DNA from: an uncultured Nitrosomonadales bacterium
GTDB lineage: Bacteria > Pseudomonadota > Gammaproteobacteria > Burkholderiales > Gallionellaceae
Direction: 5' to 3'
NCBI GenBank assembly: GCA_903885165.1
Contig: CAISHO010000117.1
Location: 1 to 32,519 of the forward strand
DNA length: 32,519 nucleotides
In this document: one piece after another, positions 8,276-16,186 of the stretch
Layout of the letters: every line of letters begins with the position of its first letter
Position numbering within the stretch: position 1 is the first letter of the stretch
Notes under the pieces: generated by a model
What the model saw: the letters and a program-made list of their open reading frames with translations, nothing else
What the model was told of the DNA's origin: nothing
Databases searched by the model: none
Translations under genes and position numbers: made by a program

Positions 8276-9424
8276 ATGAAGAAAAAGACCGTATTGTCAG
8301 TTGTCGTGTTCATTGATGCGTTGGGCTGGGAAGTTTTACGTGATCGGCCGTTTATGGAGAAGGAGTTGCCGTACCGGCGTAAGCTTAAGTCGGTATTCGG
8401 TTATTCGTCGGCGTGTATTCCGTCTATTTTGACTGGTCTCATGCCACGGGAACACAAGCATTGGTCTTTTTTTTACTACTCTCCGAAAACCTCTCCTTTC
8501 GGGCCATTACGCTGGCTCGGCTTATTGCCGGCAAGTATTGTCAATCGCGGGCGAGTAAGAAACGCGATCAGTCAGTTGGTCAAAAAGTTTTATAAATACT
8601 CAGGGTATTTTCAACTTTACAATATCCCCTTCAAATTCATACATCTATTCGATTATTGTGAGAAAAGCGATCTGTTCGTGCCTGGTGGCATGAACAGGGG
8701 GAAGAATATTTTCGATCACTTGCAAGCGGCTTCCGTTAAATATCATGTTTCAAACTGGCGTAATTCAGAGGAAAGTAATTTGGCTGCTGCGCGCGATGAT
8801 ATTGAGAAAGGGCAGATTACATTTGCATTTCTTTATATGGCCTCTATGGATGCATTACTTCATAACGTTGGCAAGGAAAGCAGCCAAGTAACTGACAAGC
8901 TGAAGTGGTATGAGGAGAAACTCCGCACTCTGATGAGTGTCGCAAATGAGAAATATGATGAGGTGCGTCTGTTCGTATGTTCTGATCACGGCATGGCGAC
9001 TGTTTATAAGAATCTCAATCTGATGGGAGAAGTGGAAGCACTAGGGCTGGTTTTTGGCAAGGATTATGTAGCAACCTATGATTCTACGATGGGACGTTTT
9101 TGGTTCCATAATGCTCAGGCGAAACAGAAGATTGTCGATTTTCTCACTAGCTTTAAAGGTGGAAAAATACTTTCTAATGAAGAGCTTAAACGTGTTGGTT
9201 GCGATTTTGAGGAGAGTCAGTACGGCGAACTGATTTATCTGATGGATCCGGGCGTTATGATTGTGCCGAGCCATATGGGTGAACAACCGATTACGGGTAT
9301 GCATGGCTATCATCCGGATGATGCCGATTCGGATGCAGTTTTACTTTCCAATGTTGAACCACCCGCTTCTCCGGAATGCATAACAGATATCTTTCGTTTG
9401 ATTCGTAGCGAAACGGGGGCTTGA
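8276..9424 (+). CDS. Alkaline phosphatase superfamily protein (type I phosphodiesterase/nucleotide pyrophosphatase-like)
   Basis: This 382-residue protein carries the metal-site pattern of the alkaline phosphatase superfamily: D14 in FIDALG, a nucleophile region SSACIPSILTG (S44/S45 or T53), D192 and H196 in MDALLHN, D237-H238 in CSDHGM, and H343/H346 in GMHGYHP. No signal peptide or clear membrane helix is visible, so it probably acts in the cytoplasm, unlike many relatives. The start at 8276 is chosen because AGGA (8265-8268) lies at good distance; an ATG at 8270 overlaps the previous stop. In this locus it may cleave a phosphoester of a lipid- or nucleotide-linked intermediate, but that is inference. 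Cyclic phosphoglycerate mutase-like or sulfatase-like activities are not excluded. Confidence 0.8.
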   Translation: MKKKTVLSVVVFIDALGWEVLRDRPFMEKELPYRRKLKSVFGYSSACIPSILTGLMPREHKHWSFFYYSPKTSPFGPLRWLGLLPASIVNRGRVRNAISQLVKKFYKYSGYFQLYNIPFKFIHLFDYCEKSDLFVPGGMNRGKNIFDHLQAASVKYHVSNWRNSEESNLAAARDDIEKGQITFAFLYMASMDALLHNVGKESSQVTDKLKWYEEKLRTLMSVANEKYDEVRLFVCSDHGMATVYKNLNLMGEVEALGLVFGKDYVATYDSTMGRFWFHNAQAKQKIVDFLTSFKGGKILSNEELKRVGCDFEESQYGELIYLMDPGVMIVPSHMGEQPITGMHGYHPDDADSDAVLLSNVEPPASPECITDIFRLIRSETGA

Positions 9425-9489
9425 CCAATACTGCTCAGACGTTGCACATCACAAATATAGCCATGTGTAAGGGCATCGCATACGATCAA

Positions 9490-9495
9490 TATAAT
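9490..9495 (+). promoter_or_regulatory. Possible internal promoter (-10 element) before the flippase gene
   Basis: A perfect TATAAT lies at 9490-9495 in the 138-bp gap between the phosphatase-family gene and the flippase gene, about 70 bp before the start at 9563. The -35 region at the right distance (around 9466-9472, TGTAAGG) is poor, so activator help or no function are both possible. Confidence 0.35.
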
Positions 9496-9562
9496 TGAGT
9501 GTGATATCTGTTCATTATCTTGAAAGCTGTTGTAATTGTTTGAATAAGTTTGGTGAAATTCT

Positions 9563-11083
9563 ATGCGATGGATACTTAATATTGGCAGCAACTACCTCAA
9601 GACAATAGTAGGAATGGTAGTTGTTTTTCTGCTTATGCCATTCACCATTCATATGATAGGCAAGGAGATGTTTGGCCTATGGTCACTGATATTTTCTGTC
9701 GTCGGCTTATTTGGACTGATGGATTTTGGTTTTGCTACTGCGGCTGTCAAATATGTGGCAGAGCGCACCGGGGCGGGTGATACCGAGGGGCGTAACAGTA
9801 TTCTTTCCACCTTGCTGGTGATTTACACTTGTATCGGGGTTGTCTGTCTGGTGCTGGTTGCCATCGTTGCGGGTCCCGCCAGCGGGTTCTTTGCTATTTC
9901 AGGTTCGCAGAGCAAAATTTTTTCAGAAATTGTCTGGTTACTGGGAATGGTGATTGCAATCAGCTTCCCGGCAGGCCTCTTCAAGGCCGCGTTGATAGGC
10001 TCTGGTCAGATGAATGTCGTCAACGGGTTAGAGCTATTACAACTACTGGTTAATACCTCGCTCATCGTCTGGCTGCTGTCTGCAGGTTACGGCGTGCGTG
10101 GTCTGGCAATCAGTACCGCCACATCAATGCTGCTGACCTCGTTCTTGTTGATTCCGGCAGCTTACAGGATGGTGCCTGACTTTCACTTGTCCTGGCGGCA
10201 ATTTTCGAAGGAACGCATACCTGAATTGTTGTCATTTTCGATATATGCCTTTATTGCAAATATCGCCATGCTGCTCATTCTGCGGATTGATCCTGTTGTT
10301 ATTAGCATGTTTCTGCCATTAACAGCGGTGGCAACTTATGCTGTCGCTGTTAAGGTGTCTGAATACACCTATTTGCTTAATAAGCAGTTTTCCAATGCGC
10401 TGATGCCGCTGGTATCCCAATCTCACGGGAAAGGGGATAAGGATACAGTGCGCAGAGTTTTGATTGACGGCACACGATTTCAAATGGCTGTCGCCCTGCC
10501 ATTTATTGCTTTGCTCTACTACTATGCACCAAGCATCATTACATTGTGGGTCGGACACGAATTCGATGATTCAGTCCCGTTGTTGCGGATATTGCTGGTA
10601 GCCGTGTTTTTTTCTGCTACGCAATTGAATGTAGCCAATGTACTCGGAATGACAGGATATCACCGCTTTGTCGCCTTCTCTATGGCGGGTTCTGCTGCGA
10701 TTAATTTGTTGTTGTCGATTGTGCTAGTTCAATACATAGGCTTGTACGGTGTTGCATTGGCCACACTCGTTGCTGCCTTTTCCATTGAGATGCTGATCAT
10801 CATCCCGCGTGCTTGCAGGACACAAGAATTGTCGTTGTCAGCCTTTTTCATGCAGGGTATATTTCCTTCCTTCCCGGCTGCCGTGCCTATGCTTGCAACA
10901 GCCTGGTTGCTTGGGGCATTGTTCCCTGCAGACAGTATCTTGATTATCACACTGGAGGGAGCCGTGGCAGCACTAGTATATCTAGTCGTTTTTGTGTTTA
11001 GCGGGGTACATGAGGTTGAAAGGCTTGCGGTAATGCGCAAATTTAAGAAGCGGGTTTCTGCTCACCCTCCTGGTGGAGTATGA
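9563..11083 (+). CDS. Wzx-like polysaccharide flippase (MOP/MATE superfamily)
   Basis: This 506-residue protein is very hydrophobic, with about 12-14 membrane helices, and begins with the typical flippase N-terminus (YLKTIVGMVVVFLLMPF, then an MDFGFATAAVKYVAE segment). It fits the polysaccharide biosynthesis/MVF family that flips undecaprenyl-pyrophosphate-linked repeat units across the inner membrane. Length and topology are normal for Wzx. It is followed by an acetyltransferase whose Shine-Dalgarno lies inside its last codons. A 138-bp gap upstream may hold an internal promoter. Wzx specificity cannot be judged from sequence. Confidence 0.9.
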   Translation: MRWILNIGSNYLKTIVGMVVVFLLMPFTIHMIGKEMFGLWSLIFSVVGLFGLMDFGFATAAVKYVAERTGAGDTEGRNSILSTLLVIYTCIGVVCLVLVAIVAGPASGFFAISGSQSKIFSEIVWLLGMVIAISFPAGLFKAALIGSGQMNVVNGLELLQLLVNTSLIVWLLSAGYGVRGLAISTATSMLLTSFLLIPAAYRMVPDFHLSWRQFSKERIPELLSFSIYAFIANIAMLLILRIDPVVISMFLPLTAVATYAVAVKVSEYTYLLNKQFSNALMPLVSQSHGKGDKDTVRRVLIDGTRFQMAVALPFIALLYYYAPSIITLWVGHEFDDSVPLLRILLVAVFFSATQLNVANVLGMTGYHRFVAFSMAGSAAINLLLSIVLVQYIGLYGVALATLVAAFSIEMLIIIPRACRTQELSLSAFFMQGIFPSFPAAVPMLATAWLLGALFPADSILIITLEGAVAALVYLVVFVFSGVHEVERLAVMRKFKKRVSAHPPGGV

Positions 11084-11084
11084 G

Positions 11085-11711
11085 ATGCTGAGTTATATGG
11101 GTAAATTTCTAAGGTTGTTGGTTCGGAGTTACTACCGGATGAGGCTGGGAAATCTGGGCGATCAAAGTGATATTGCCGTCCCTGTATTTTTGTCATACCC
11201 CATGCGGATTTCTATTGGTACACATTGTCATTTTGCTCGAAATGTGACGTTGAGAGCAAATACTGAAAAACCGCTGGGCATTCGTATAGGAAATCATGTG
11301 CGGGTACATGAGTCAGTATTGCTTGCCGCTAATAATGGTTCTGTTGAAATAGGCGATCGTTCGTGGCTTTCACCCTATTGTCTAGTTTACGGAAACGGGG
11401 GGGTGAAGATCGGGAATGATGTATTGATTGGTCCCAGAGTGTCGATCAATACCGTCTCGCACCATACGGAGCGTTGCGACATCCCCATCAATGAACAGGG
11501 AATCTATTGTGCTCCGGTAGTCATTGAAGATGATGTCTGGATAGGCATGCATGCCGTAATTTTACAGGGGGTCACAATAGGCAGGGGTGCCATCATCGGA
11601 GCCGGAGCCCTGGTGAACAAGGATGTGCCGGCCTGGAGTATTGCATTGGGCATACCTGCGAGGATAACCGGTCGTAGAATAAATGCGCCAGTTGAGGCTG
11701 GCTCGTCATGA
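11085..11711 (+). CDS. Hexapeptide-repeat O-acetyltransferase (LbH family)
   Basis: This 208-residue protein has a left-handed beta-helix with repeated hexapeptides (IGNHVRVHESVLL, VEIGDRSWLSPY, VKIGNDVLIGPRVSI), the catalytic-type His pair in NTVSHHTERCD, and the C-terminal pattern DDVWIGMHAVILQGVTIGRGAIIGAGALVNKDVP typical of the WbbJ/LacA acetyltransferases. It probably acetylates a sugar of the repeat unit in the cytoplasm. The ATG at 11085 is preferred because GGTGGAG (11072-11078) ends six bases upstream; a GTG at 11073 in frame is less well placed. It is coupled to the flippase before it and to the GT4 gene after it (ATGA overlap). Confidence 0.9.
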   Translation: MLSYMGKFLRLLVRSYYRMRLGNLGDQSDIAVPVFLSYPMRISIGTHCHFARNVTLRANTEKPLGIRIGNHVRVHESVLLAANNGSVEIGDRSWLSPYCLVYGNGGVKIGNDVLIGPRVSINTVSHHTERCDIPINEQGIYCAPVVIEDDVWIGMHAVILQGVTIGRGAIIGAGALVNKDVPAWSIALGIPARITGRRINAPVEAGSS

Positions 11712-12931
11712 AAGTTATCCATATTCCTCGTCGATTTGTGGTCAGCGAGTGGGGTGGTACAGAAACCACCATCCTGCAATTGTGCCGCAGTATGAAGCTG
11801 GGCGGTAATGACGCGAAAATATTTACGAGTCTGGCATTGTCGAATACACGCGAGGAGTCTGTGCAGGGGATCTCGGTGAAACGCTTCCCATATTGCTATC
11901 CATTTTGGGGCTTGAGCAGGCAGGCTATCGAAGACATGGATAAGAAGGGCGGGAATCTGCTTTCCTTCTCATTATTTCTGGCATTGCTGCGTGAGCCGGA
12001 TGTTGATGTTTTTCATGCACATTCGGGTAAACGATTGGGTGGGATTGTTAGGGCGGTTGCAAAGCTGCGCGGAATACCCTATGTCATTACCTTGCACGGG
12101 GGCGTGTTTGATGTTCCCGCAGGGGAGTCTGAGCAAATGTTGAAACCCATTGAGAACACTATTGAGTGGGGCAAGCCTTTTGGCGCTTTGCTCGGCTCTC
12201 GGCAGGTGCTGGAAGATGCCGCTGCAATCTTGTGTGTCGGAGAGAATGAATACCGCGCGGCGAAGATCAAGTTGAAGGGGCGGCGGGTAGAAATGATGCC
12301 CAATGGTGTTGACAGCACTTTCTTCGCGCACGGTGACGGTGCGCTATTCCGCAGTGTGCATCACATCCCGATGGATCGCCGCTTAATCCTGTGTGTTGGA
12401 CGAATCGACTACCAAAAAAATCAAATTGCTTTGATCGAGTCTCTAGCGAAAGTTCTGGGGAATGAACCGAAGGCGCATGTATTATTGATTGGCCCTGTCA
12501 CTGTTGCTGCCTACCGCACAAAGCTGCTGGCTAAGATAGCTGAACTTGGCCTAGACTCGCAGGTAACATTGCTGCCTGGAATGAAACCTGATGATCCTAT
12601 GCTAGTCAATGCCTATCATGCTGCCGATGTATTTTGCCTTCCTTCGTTACATGAACCCTTTGGTATTGTTATTTTGGAAGCCTGGGCTGCAAAACTGCCC
12701 GTTGTAGCCGCCAATGTGGGAGGTATACCCTCCTTTACAGCTGATGGTGAAGATGTATTGCTTGTCGATCCCCACTCGCCGGATAGTATAGCAAATGCAT
12801 TGACGCGCGTTTTGTCAGATCGTGGCCTTGCCACAAGAATGGCCGATAAGGGGAATGCCAAGGCTTGTAATCAATATGACTGGAGCGTGATTTCCGGTCA
12901 GTTGTTGGGGATATATGAATCAATCCGATAA
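11708..12931 (+). CDS. Glycosyltransferase family 4 (first of three)
   Basis: This 407-residue GT-B fold protein has an N-terminal acceptor domain beginning KVIHIPRRFVVSEWGGTETT, the linker pattern MPNGVDSTFF, the donor-domain start LCVGRIDYQKNQ, and the retaining GT4 signature EPFGIVILEAWA (about 315-326) with its two glutamates. It would add one sugar to the lipid-linked repeat unit on the cytoplasmic face. It overlaps the acetyltransferase gene by four bases and the next GT4 gene by 17 bases. Donor and acceptor sugars cannot be predicted. Confidence 0.9.
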   Translation: MKVIHIPRRFVVSEWGGTETTILQLCRSMKLGGNDAKIFTSLALSNTREESVQGISVKRFPYCYPFWGLSRQAIEDMDKKGGNLLSFSLFLALLREPDVDVFHAHSGKRLGGIVRAVAKLRGIPYVITLHGGVFDVPAGESEQMLKPIENTIEWGKPFGALLGSRQVLEDAAAILCVGENEYRAAKIKLKGRRVEMMPNGVDSTFFAHGDGALFRSVHHIPMDRRLILCVGRIDYQKNQIALIESLAKVLGNEPKAHVLLIGPVTVAAYRTKLLAKIAELGLDSQVTLLPGMKPDDPMLVNAYHAADVFCLPSLHEPFGIVILEAWAAKLPVVAANVGGIPSFTADGEDVLLVDPHSPDSIANALTRVLSDRGLATRMADKGNAKACNQYDWSVISGQLLGIYESIR

Positions 12932-14078
12932 ACGCGTGCTGCGTGTCCTGCACGTTCATCAGCGCGCTGCCTTTATGGGGGGGGTCGAGCAGATTCTGTT
13001 CGATACTGCCACGGGATTGTCTGAAGCTGGTTGGCCACAGGCTTTGCTGTACAGTGAAGGCGCACTTTCCCCTGCCTTTGCAGTGCCATTCTTACTGACG
13101 GGTGATGATTATTCACTTATTGAAAGATTCAAGCCTGATGTATTGCTATTGCACAAGGTCGAGGATATTGCTATGGTCAGTTATCTGGCAAACACGTATC
13201 CTGCAGCGCGTATGGTGCACGATCACGATGTGGTCTGTCTGCGTCGCCACAAGTATTTTCCGATTAGCACCAGAATTTGCAACAAACCGGCGGGCATAAA
13301 TTGCTACACTCACCTGTGTTTTATTCTGAAATCCGGGCCAGACGCAGTCTTGCCGATTAGTTTTAAATCTGTCGCGGCTCAAAAGAAGGTAATACGCAGC
13401 AATGATGCGCTGCGCGCTTTGATCGTTGGCAGTCAATGGATGCGTGAAGAGTTGGTGATGAACGGGATTGAGGATGAGAAGGTGCATGTTATTCATCCCA
13501 TTCCCCGGGAGTCTGCTGAAAACCGTGTGTTGCCACCTTCTGGACGCCGTGAAATACTCTACGTTGGGCAGATTATACGTGGCAAAGGGGTTGATCTCAT
13601 GTTGCAGGCACTAGCTCTGTTGAAAACAGAGTGGCATGCAACCATCATCGGAACGGGAAATCATCTGGAGTACTGTCAGCGACTGGCCCGTCGACTCGGG
13701 TTATCTGATCAAGTTAAGTTTGCAGGCTGGGTGGATCATGTAAACCTGAATCAGTATTATGCCAATGCGTTGTTTACCGTTGTGCCATCTCGTTGGCCAG
13801 AGCCGTTTGGAATGGTGGGTGTTGAGGCGATGTCGCGAGGAGTACCTGTGGTGGGTTTTCATGCGGGTGGTATCCCCGACTGGCTGGCACACGAGAAGAC
13901 CGGACTCATTGCGGCAGAGGGTGATGTGCATGCTCTGGCACATGAAATGGGGCGCATGTTAAGCGATCCTGAGTGGGCTATCCGTCTTGGTCAGGCCGCG
14001 ATGTTGTCTGTGCAGGAAGAATTCAGGCACGACACTTATCTTTCAAAAATAATGAGTGTGATGAAAGGGTTGGTATGA
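12915..14078 (+). CDS. Glycosyltransferase family 4 (second of three)
   Basis: This 387-residue protein shows GT4 features: the N-terminal VLHVHQRAAFMGGVEQILFD segment with its glycine-rich loop, the donor-domain start ILYVGQIIRGKGVDLMLQA, and the EPFGMVGVEAMSRGVPVVGF signature. It has several cysteines in the middle (CLRRHKYFPISTRICNKPAGINCYTHLCF), a cysteine-rich insert seen in some GT4 proteins that may bind metal or stabilise the acceptor domain. The start overlaps the previous gene by 17 bases and is set by GGGGAT at 12907-12912. It ends in an ATGA overlap with the third GT4 gene. Confidence 0.9.
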   Translation: MNQSDKRVLRVLHVHQRAAFMGGVEQILFDTATGLSEAGWPQALLYSEGALSPAFAVPFLLTGDDYSLIERFKPDVLLLHKVEDIAMVSYLANTYPAARMVHDHDVVCLRRHKYFPISTRICNKPAGINCYTHLCFILKSGPDAVLPISFKSVAAQKKVIRSNDALRALIVGSQWMREELVMNGIEDEKVHVIHPIPRESAENRVLPPSGRREILYVGQIIRGKGVDLMLQALALLKTEWHATIIGTGNHLEYCQRLARRLGLSDQVKFAGWVDHVNLNQYYANALFTVVPSRWPEPFGMVGVEAMSRGVPVVGFHAGGIPDWLAHEKTGLIAAEGDVHALAHEMGRMLSDPEWAIRLGQAAMLSVQEEFRHDTYLSKIMSVMKGLV

Positions 14079-15223
14079 GACTAGGGATATCAGCCTTTGC
14101 CGGTGACGGGGGGAAGTCGGGGATAAGCCAGTATATGACTAATATTTTCCGTCGCTTGCCCAAGTTAGCGCCAGATGATCATTTTGTTTTATTTATGGCA
14201 GATGCGGATCGGGAATTTTTTGCAGTTGATCATCCTCGTGTGAAAATTGTGAGCTATCCAAATTGGGTTGGTCATCCTGCTATCAGCATATTCTGGCATA
14301 TATTCTGGTTTCCGCTCGCCTTGAAGTGGTCTGCCTGCGATTGCGTATTTATGCCGGCGGCTAACCGTCGTCTGGCATGGTGGTATGGGATGCCAAGTGT
14401 GGGGACCGTTCACGATATGTCACAACTGCATGTGCCTGCAAAGTATGATGCGCTGCGCATGTTTTACGTGATGCATGTTTTACCAAAGCTGATGAGGCGA
14501 CTGGATCGTGTGGTGTCGATCAGCGAGTCTACGCGCCGTGATCTGGAGGATTATGCCAAGGTGCAGCCTAAACGGATTCATACGATCTACAATGGCGTTG
14601 ATGAGATGAGATTTTTTCCGATGGACAGGGATGTGGCCAAAGGAAAAGTGACGGCAGAGTTACCGATACCGCATGATTTTATACTTTACATCTCCCGGTT
14701 GGAGCATCCTGGAAAGAATCACGTTCGATTGATTGAAGCCTTCGCGCAGTTGAAAGCACGTCTGGATTTTCCTCACAAGCTGGTGCTGGTAGGGGGGCGT
14801 TGGAAGGGCGCTGAGGCCATTGATGACGCCGTGATGAGAACAGGAATACAGAAGGACGTTATTTTCCCTGGGTTCGTACCTAACGAGATGTTGCCAACAT
14901 TGTATGCTGCGGCGGATTTGTTCGTTTTTCCATCGCTATTTGAGGGTTTTGGTCTGCCAGTCATCGAGGCCATGGCATCAGGGGTGCCGGTTTGTGCCTC
15001 TAACTCATCAAGTTTGCCTGAAATTGTCGGAGACGCAGGTTTGCTTTTTGACCCAGAGAGTGTGGATGAAATTGCTGAAAGTATACGCAGGATATTGATG
15101 GATCGTGATTTGTGGAAAACGCTGAACGCGCGCGGTTTGGTTCAGGCAGGTAAATTTTCCTGGGATGTGGCAACATTGTCCACGCTAACCTTATGCCGCG
15201 AGCTCGTCCTCGAATCCGCATAA
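14075..15223 (+). CDS. Glycosyltransferase family 4 (third of three)
   Basis: This 382-residue protein begins MRLGISAFAGDGGKSGISQY. It contains the central GTVHDMSQL and VSIS-ESTRRDL segments, IYNGVD, the donor-domain start ILYISRLEHPGKNHVRLIEAF, and the retaining signature SLFEGFGLPVIEAMASGVPV. The layout resembles the mannosyltransferase-type GT4 enzymes (WbaZ/MtfB-like), so a mannose or related donor is a reasonable guess. The frame stays open 34 codons upstream inside the previous gene, but the ATG at 14075 overlaps that gene's stop as ATGA and gives the expected N-terminus. It is the last glycosyltransferase before the export genes. Confidence 0.9.
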   Translation: MRLGISAFAGDGGKSGISQYMTNIFRRLPKLAPDDHFVLFMADADREFFAVDHPRVKIVSYPNWVGHPAISIFWHIFWFPLALKWSACDCVFMPAANRRLAWWYGMPSVGTVHDMSQLHVPAKYDALRMFYVMHVLPKLMRRLDRVVSISESTRRDLEDYAKVQPKRIHTIYNGVDEMRFFPMDRDVAKGKVTAELPIPHDFILYISRLEHPGKNHVRLIEAFAQLKARLDFPHKLVLVGGRWKGAEAIDDAVMRTGIQKDVIFPGFVPNEMLPTLYAAADLFVFPSLFEGFGLPVIEAMASGVPVCASNSSSLPEIVGDAGLLFDPESVDEIAESIRRILMDRDLWKTLNARGLVQAGKFSWDVATLSTLTLCRELVLESA

Positions 15224-15310
15224 TGGAAATCTGACTATGAAAAATAATTTTATCCTGCCTTGTTTGTTCAGATTGCAACCTGCAGATGATGAGTGAGGTT
15301 TGCTTTAAAG

Positions 15311-16186
15311 ATGGAGAATGATGCTTTTAAACAGTTAAGTTATCTACGCGGCGTTGACCACCCATTTGATAATACGCGTGATGCCCGTTATTTTTATGCG
15401 TCGAGCGGACATGCCGAGGCGTTGGCACGGTTAGTATTTTTGGTTGAAGACCGGAATATGGGCATAGGCCTGCTTACTGGCGAAATAGGTTGTGGTAAAA
15501 CCATGACGAGTAACGTCTTTCGCAATAATCTGCCCTCTTTTAAATATAAAGTTGTAATCATTGAAAATTGTTTGCTCGATTTTGACGGGCTTTTACTTGA
15601 AATTATCAGCCAGATAAAAGGTCGACGTATCAATGCAGATGAGTTGCCCAGTCGCTACTCCAAACTTTCAGCATTCAAGAGCGCACTCATTGAGGACGTT
15701 GGCAAAGCCAGTAAACATCTGGTTTTAATGTTAGATGAGGCGCAAATGTTAAGTGCGGATTCCCTCGATCAAATAAGAAGCCTGACGAATATTTCATCAG
15801 AAAAGAGCAACTTGTTTTCTGTTATTTTGATTGGTCAGCCGGAGTTGCGAGCCCTCGTCAAGAGCATGCCGCAACTTGATCAACGGATAAGTTTGCGATT
15901 TCATCTTAATCCACTGCATAACGAAGAAATATCTCGTTATTTGCTTTTTAGAATGAGAGTGGCGGGCATTTCAGGCGCGCCGCGCCTTACCGCCCAAGCA
16001 GTTCAAATGATTAGCCGCGCAAGCCGGGGCATCCCTCGCGAAATCAACCGAATTTGCAAGTTGAGTCTGGATCATGCAGTTGCGCACAAACTTGCCAAAC
16101 TCGATTCTAACGTTGTCGCGTTGGTGGTAGCGGATCTCAACCTGCAAGGTACGCTCGATTTCTTCGATGAGGATTATCATGGCTGA
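15311..16186 (+). CDS. ExeA-like AAA ATPase of EPS locus
   Basis: This protein of 291 residues (297 if the GTG at 15293 is used) is an AAA_22/ExeA-type ATPase with Walker A GEIGCGKT, Walker B LVLMLDEAQML, and a sensor-like LIGQPEL segment followed by RISLRFHLNPL. The C-terminal lid region includes ASRGIPREINRICKLSLDHA. Close relatives in exosortase-type EPS loci are called PEP-CTERM locus secretion ATPases and always lie beside the chain-length determinant, as here. There is no peptidoglycan-binding domain or membrane helix. Its exact function in EPS assembly is not established. It overlaps the next gene by eight bases. The start is uncertain because no ideal Shine-Dalgarno is visible. Confidence 0.88.
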   Translation: MENDAFKQLSYLRGVDHPFDNTRDARYFYASSGHAEALARLVFLVEDRNMGIGLLTGEIGCGKTMTSNVFRNNLPSFKYKVVIIENCLLDFDGLLLEIISQIKGRRINADELPSRYSKLSAFKSALIEDVGKASKHLVLMLDEAQMLSADSLDQIRSLTNISSEKSNLFSVILIGQPELRALVKSMPQLDQRISLRFHLNPLHNEEISRYLLFRMRVAGISGAPRLTAQAVQMISRASRGIPREINRICKLSLDHAVAHKLAKLDSNVVALVVADLNLQGTLDFFDEDYHG

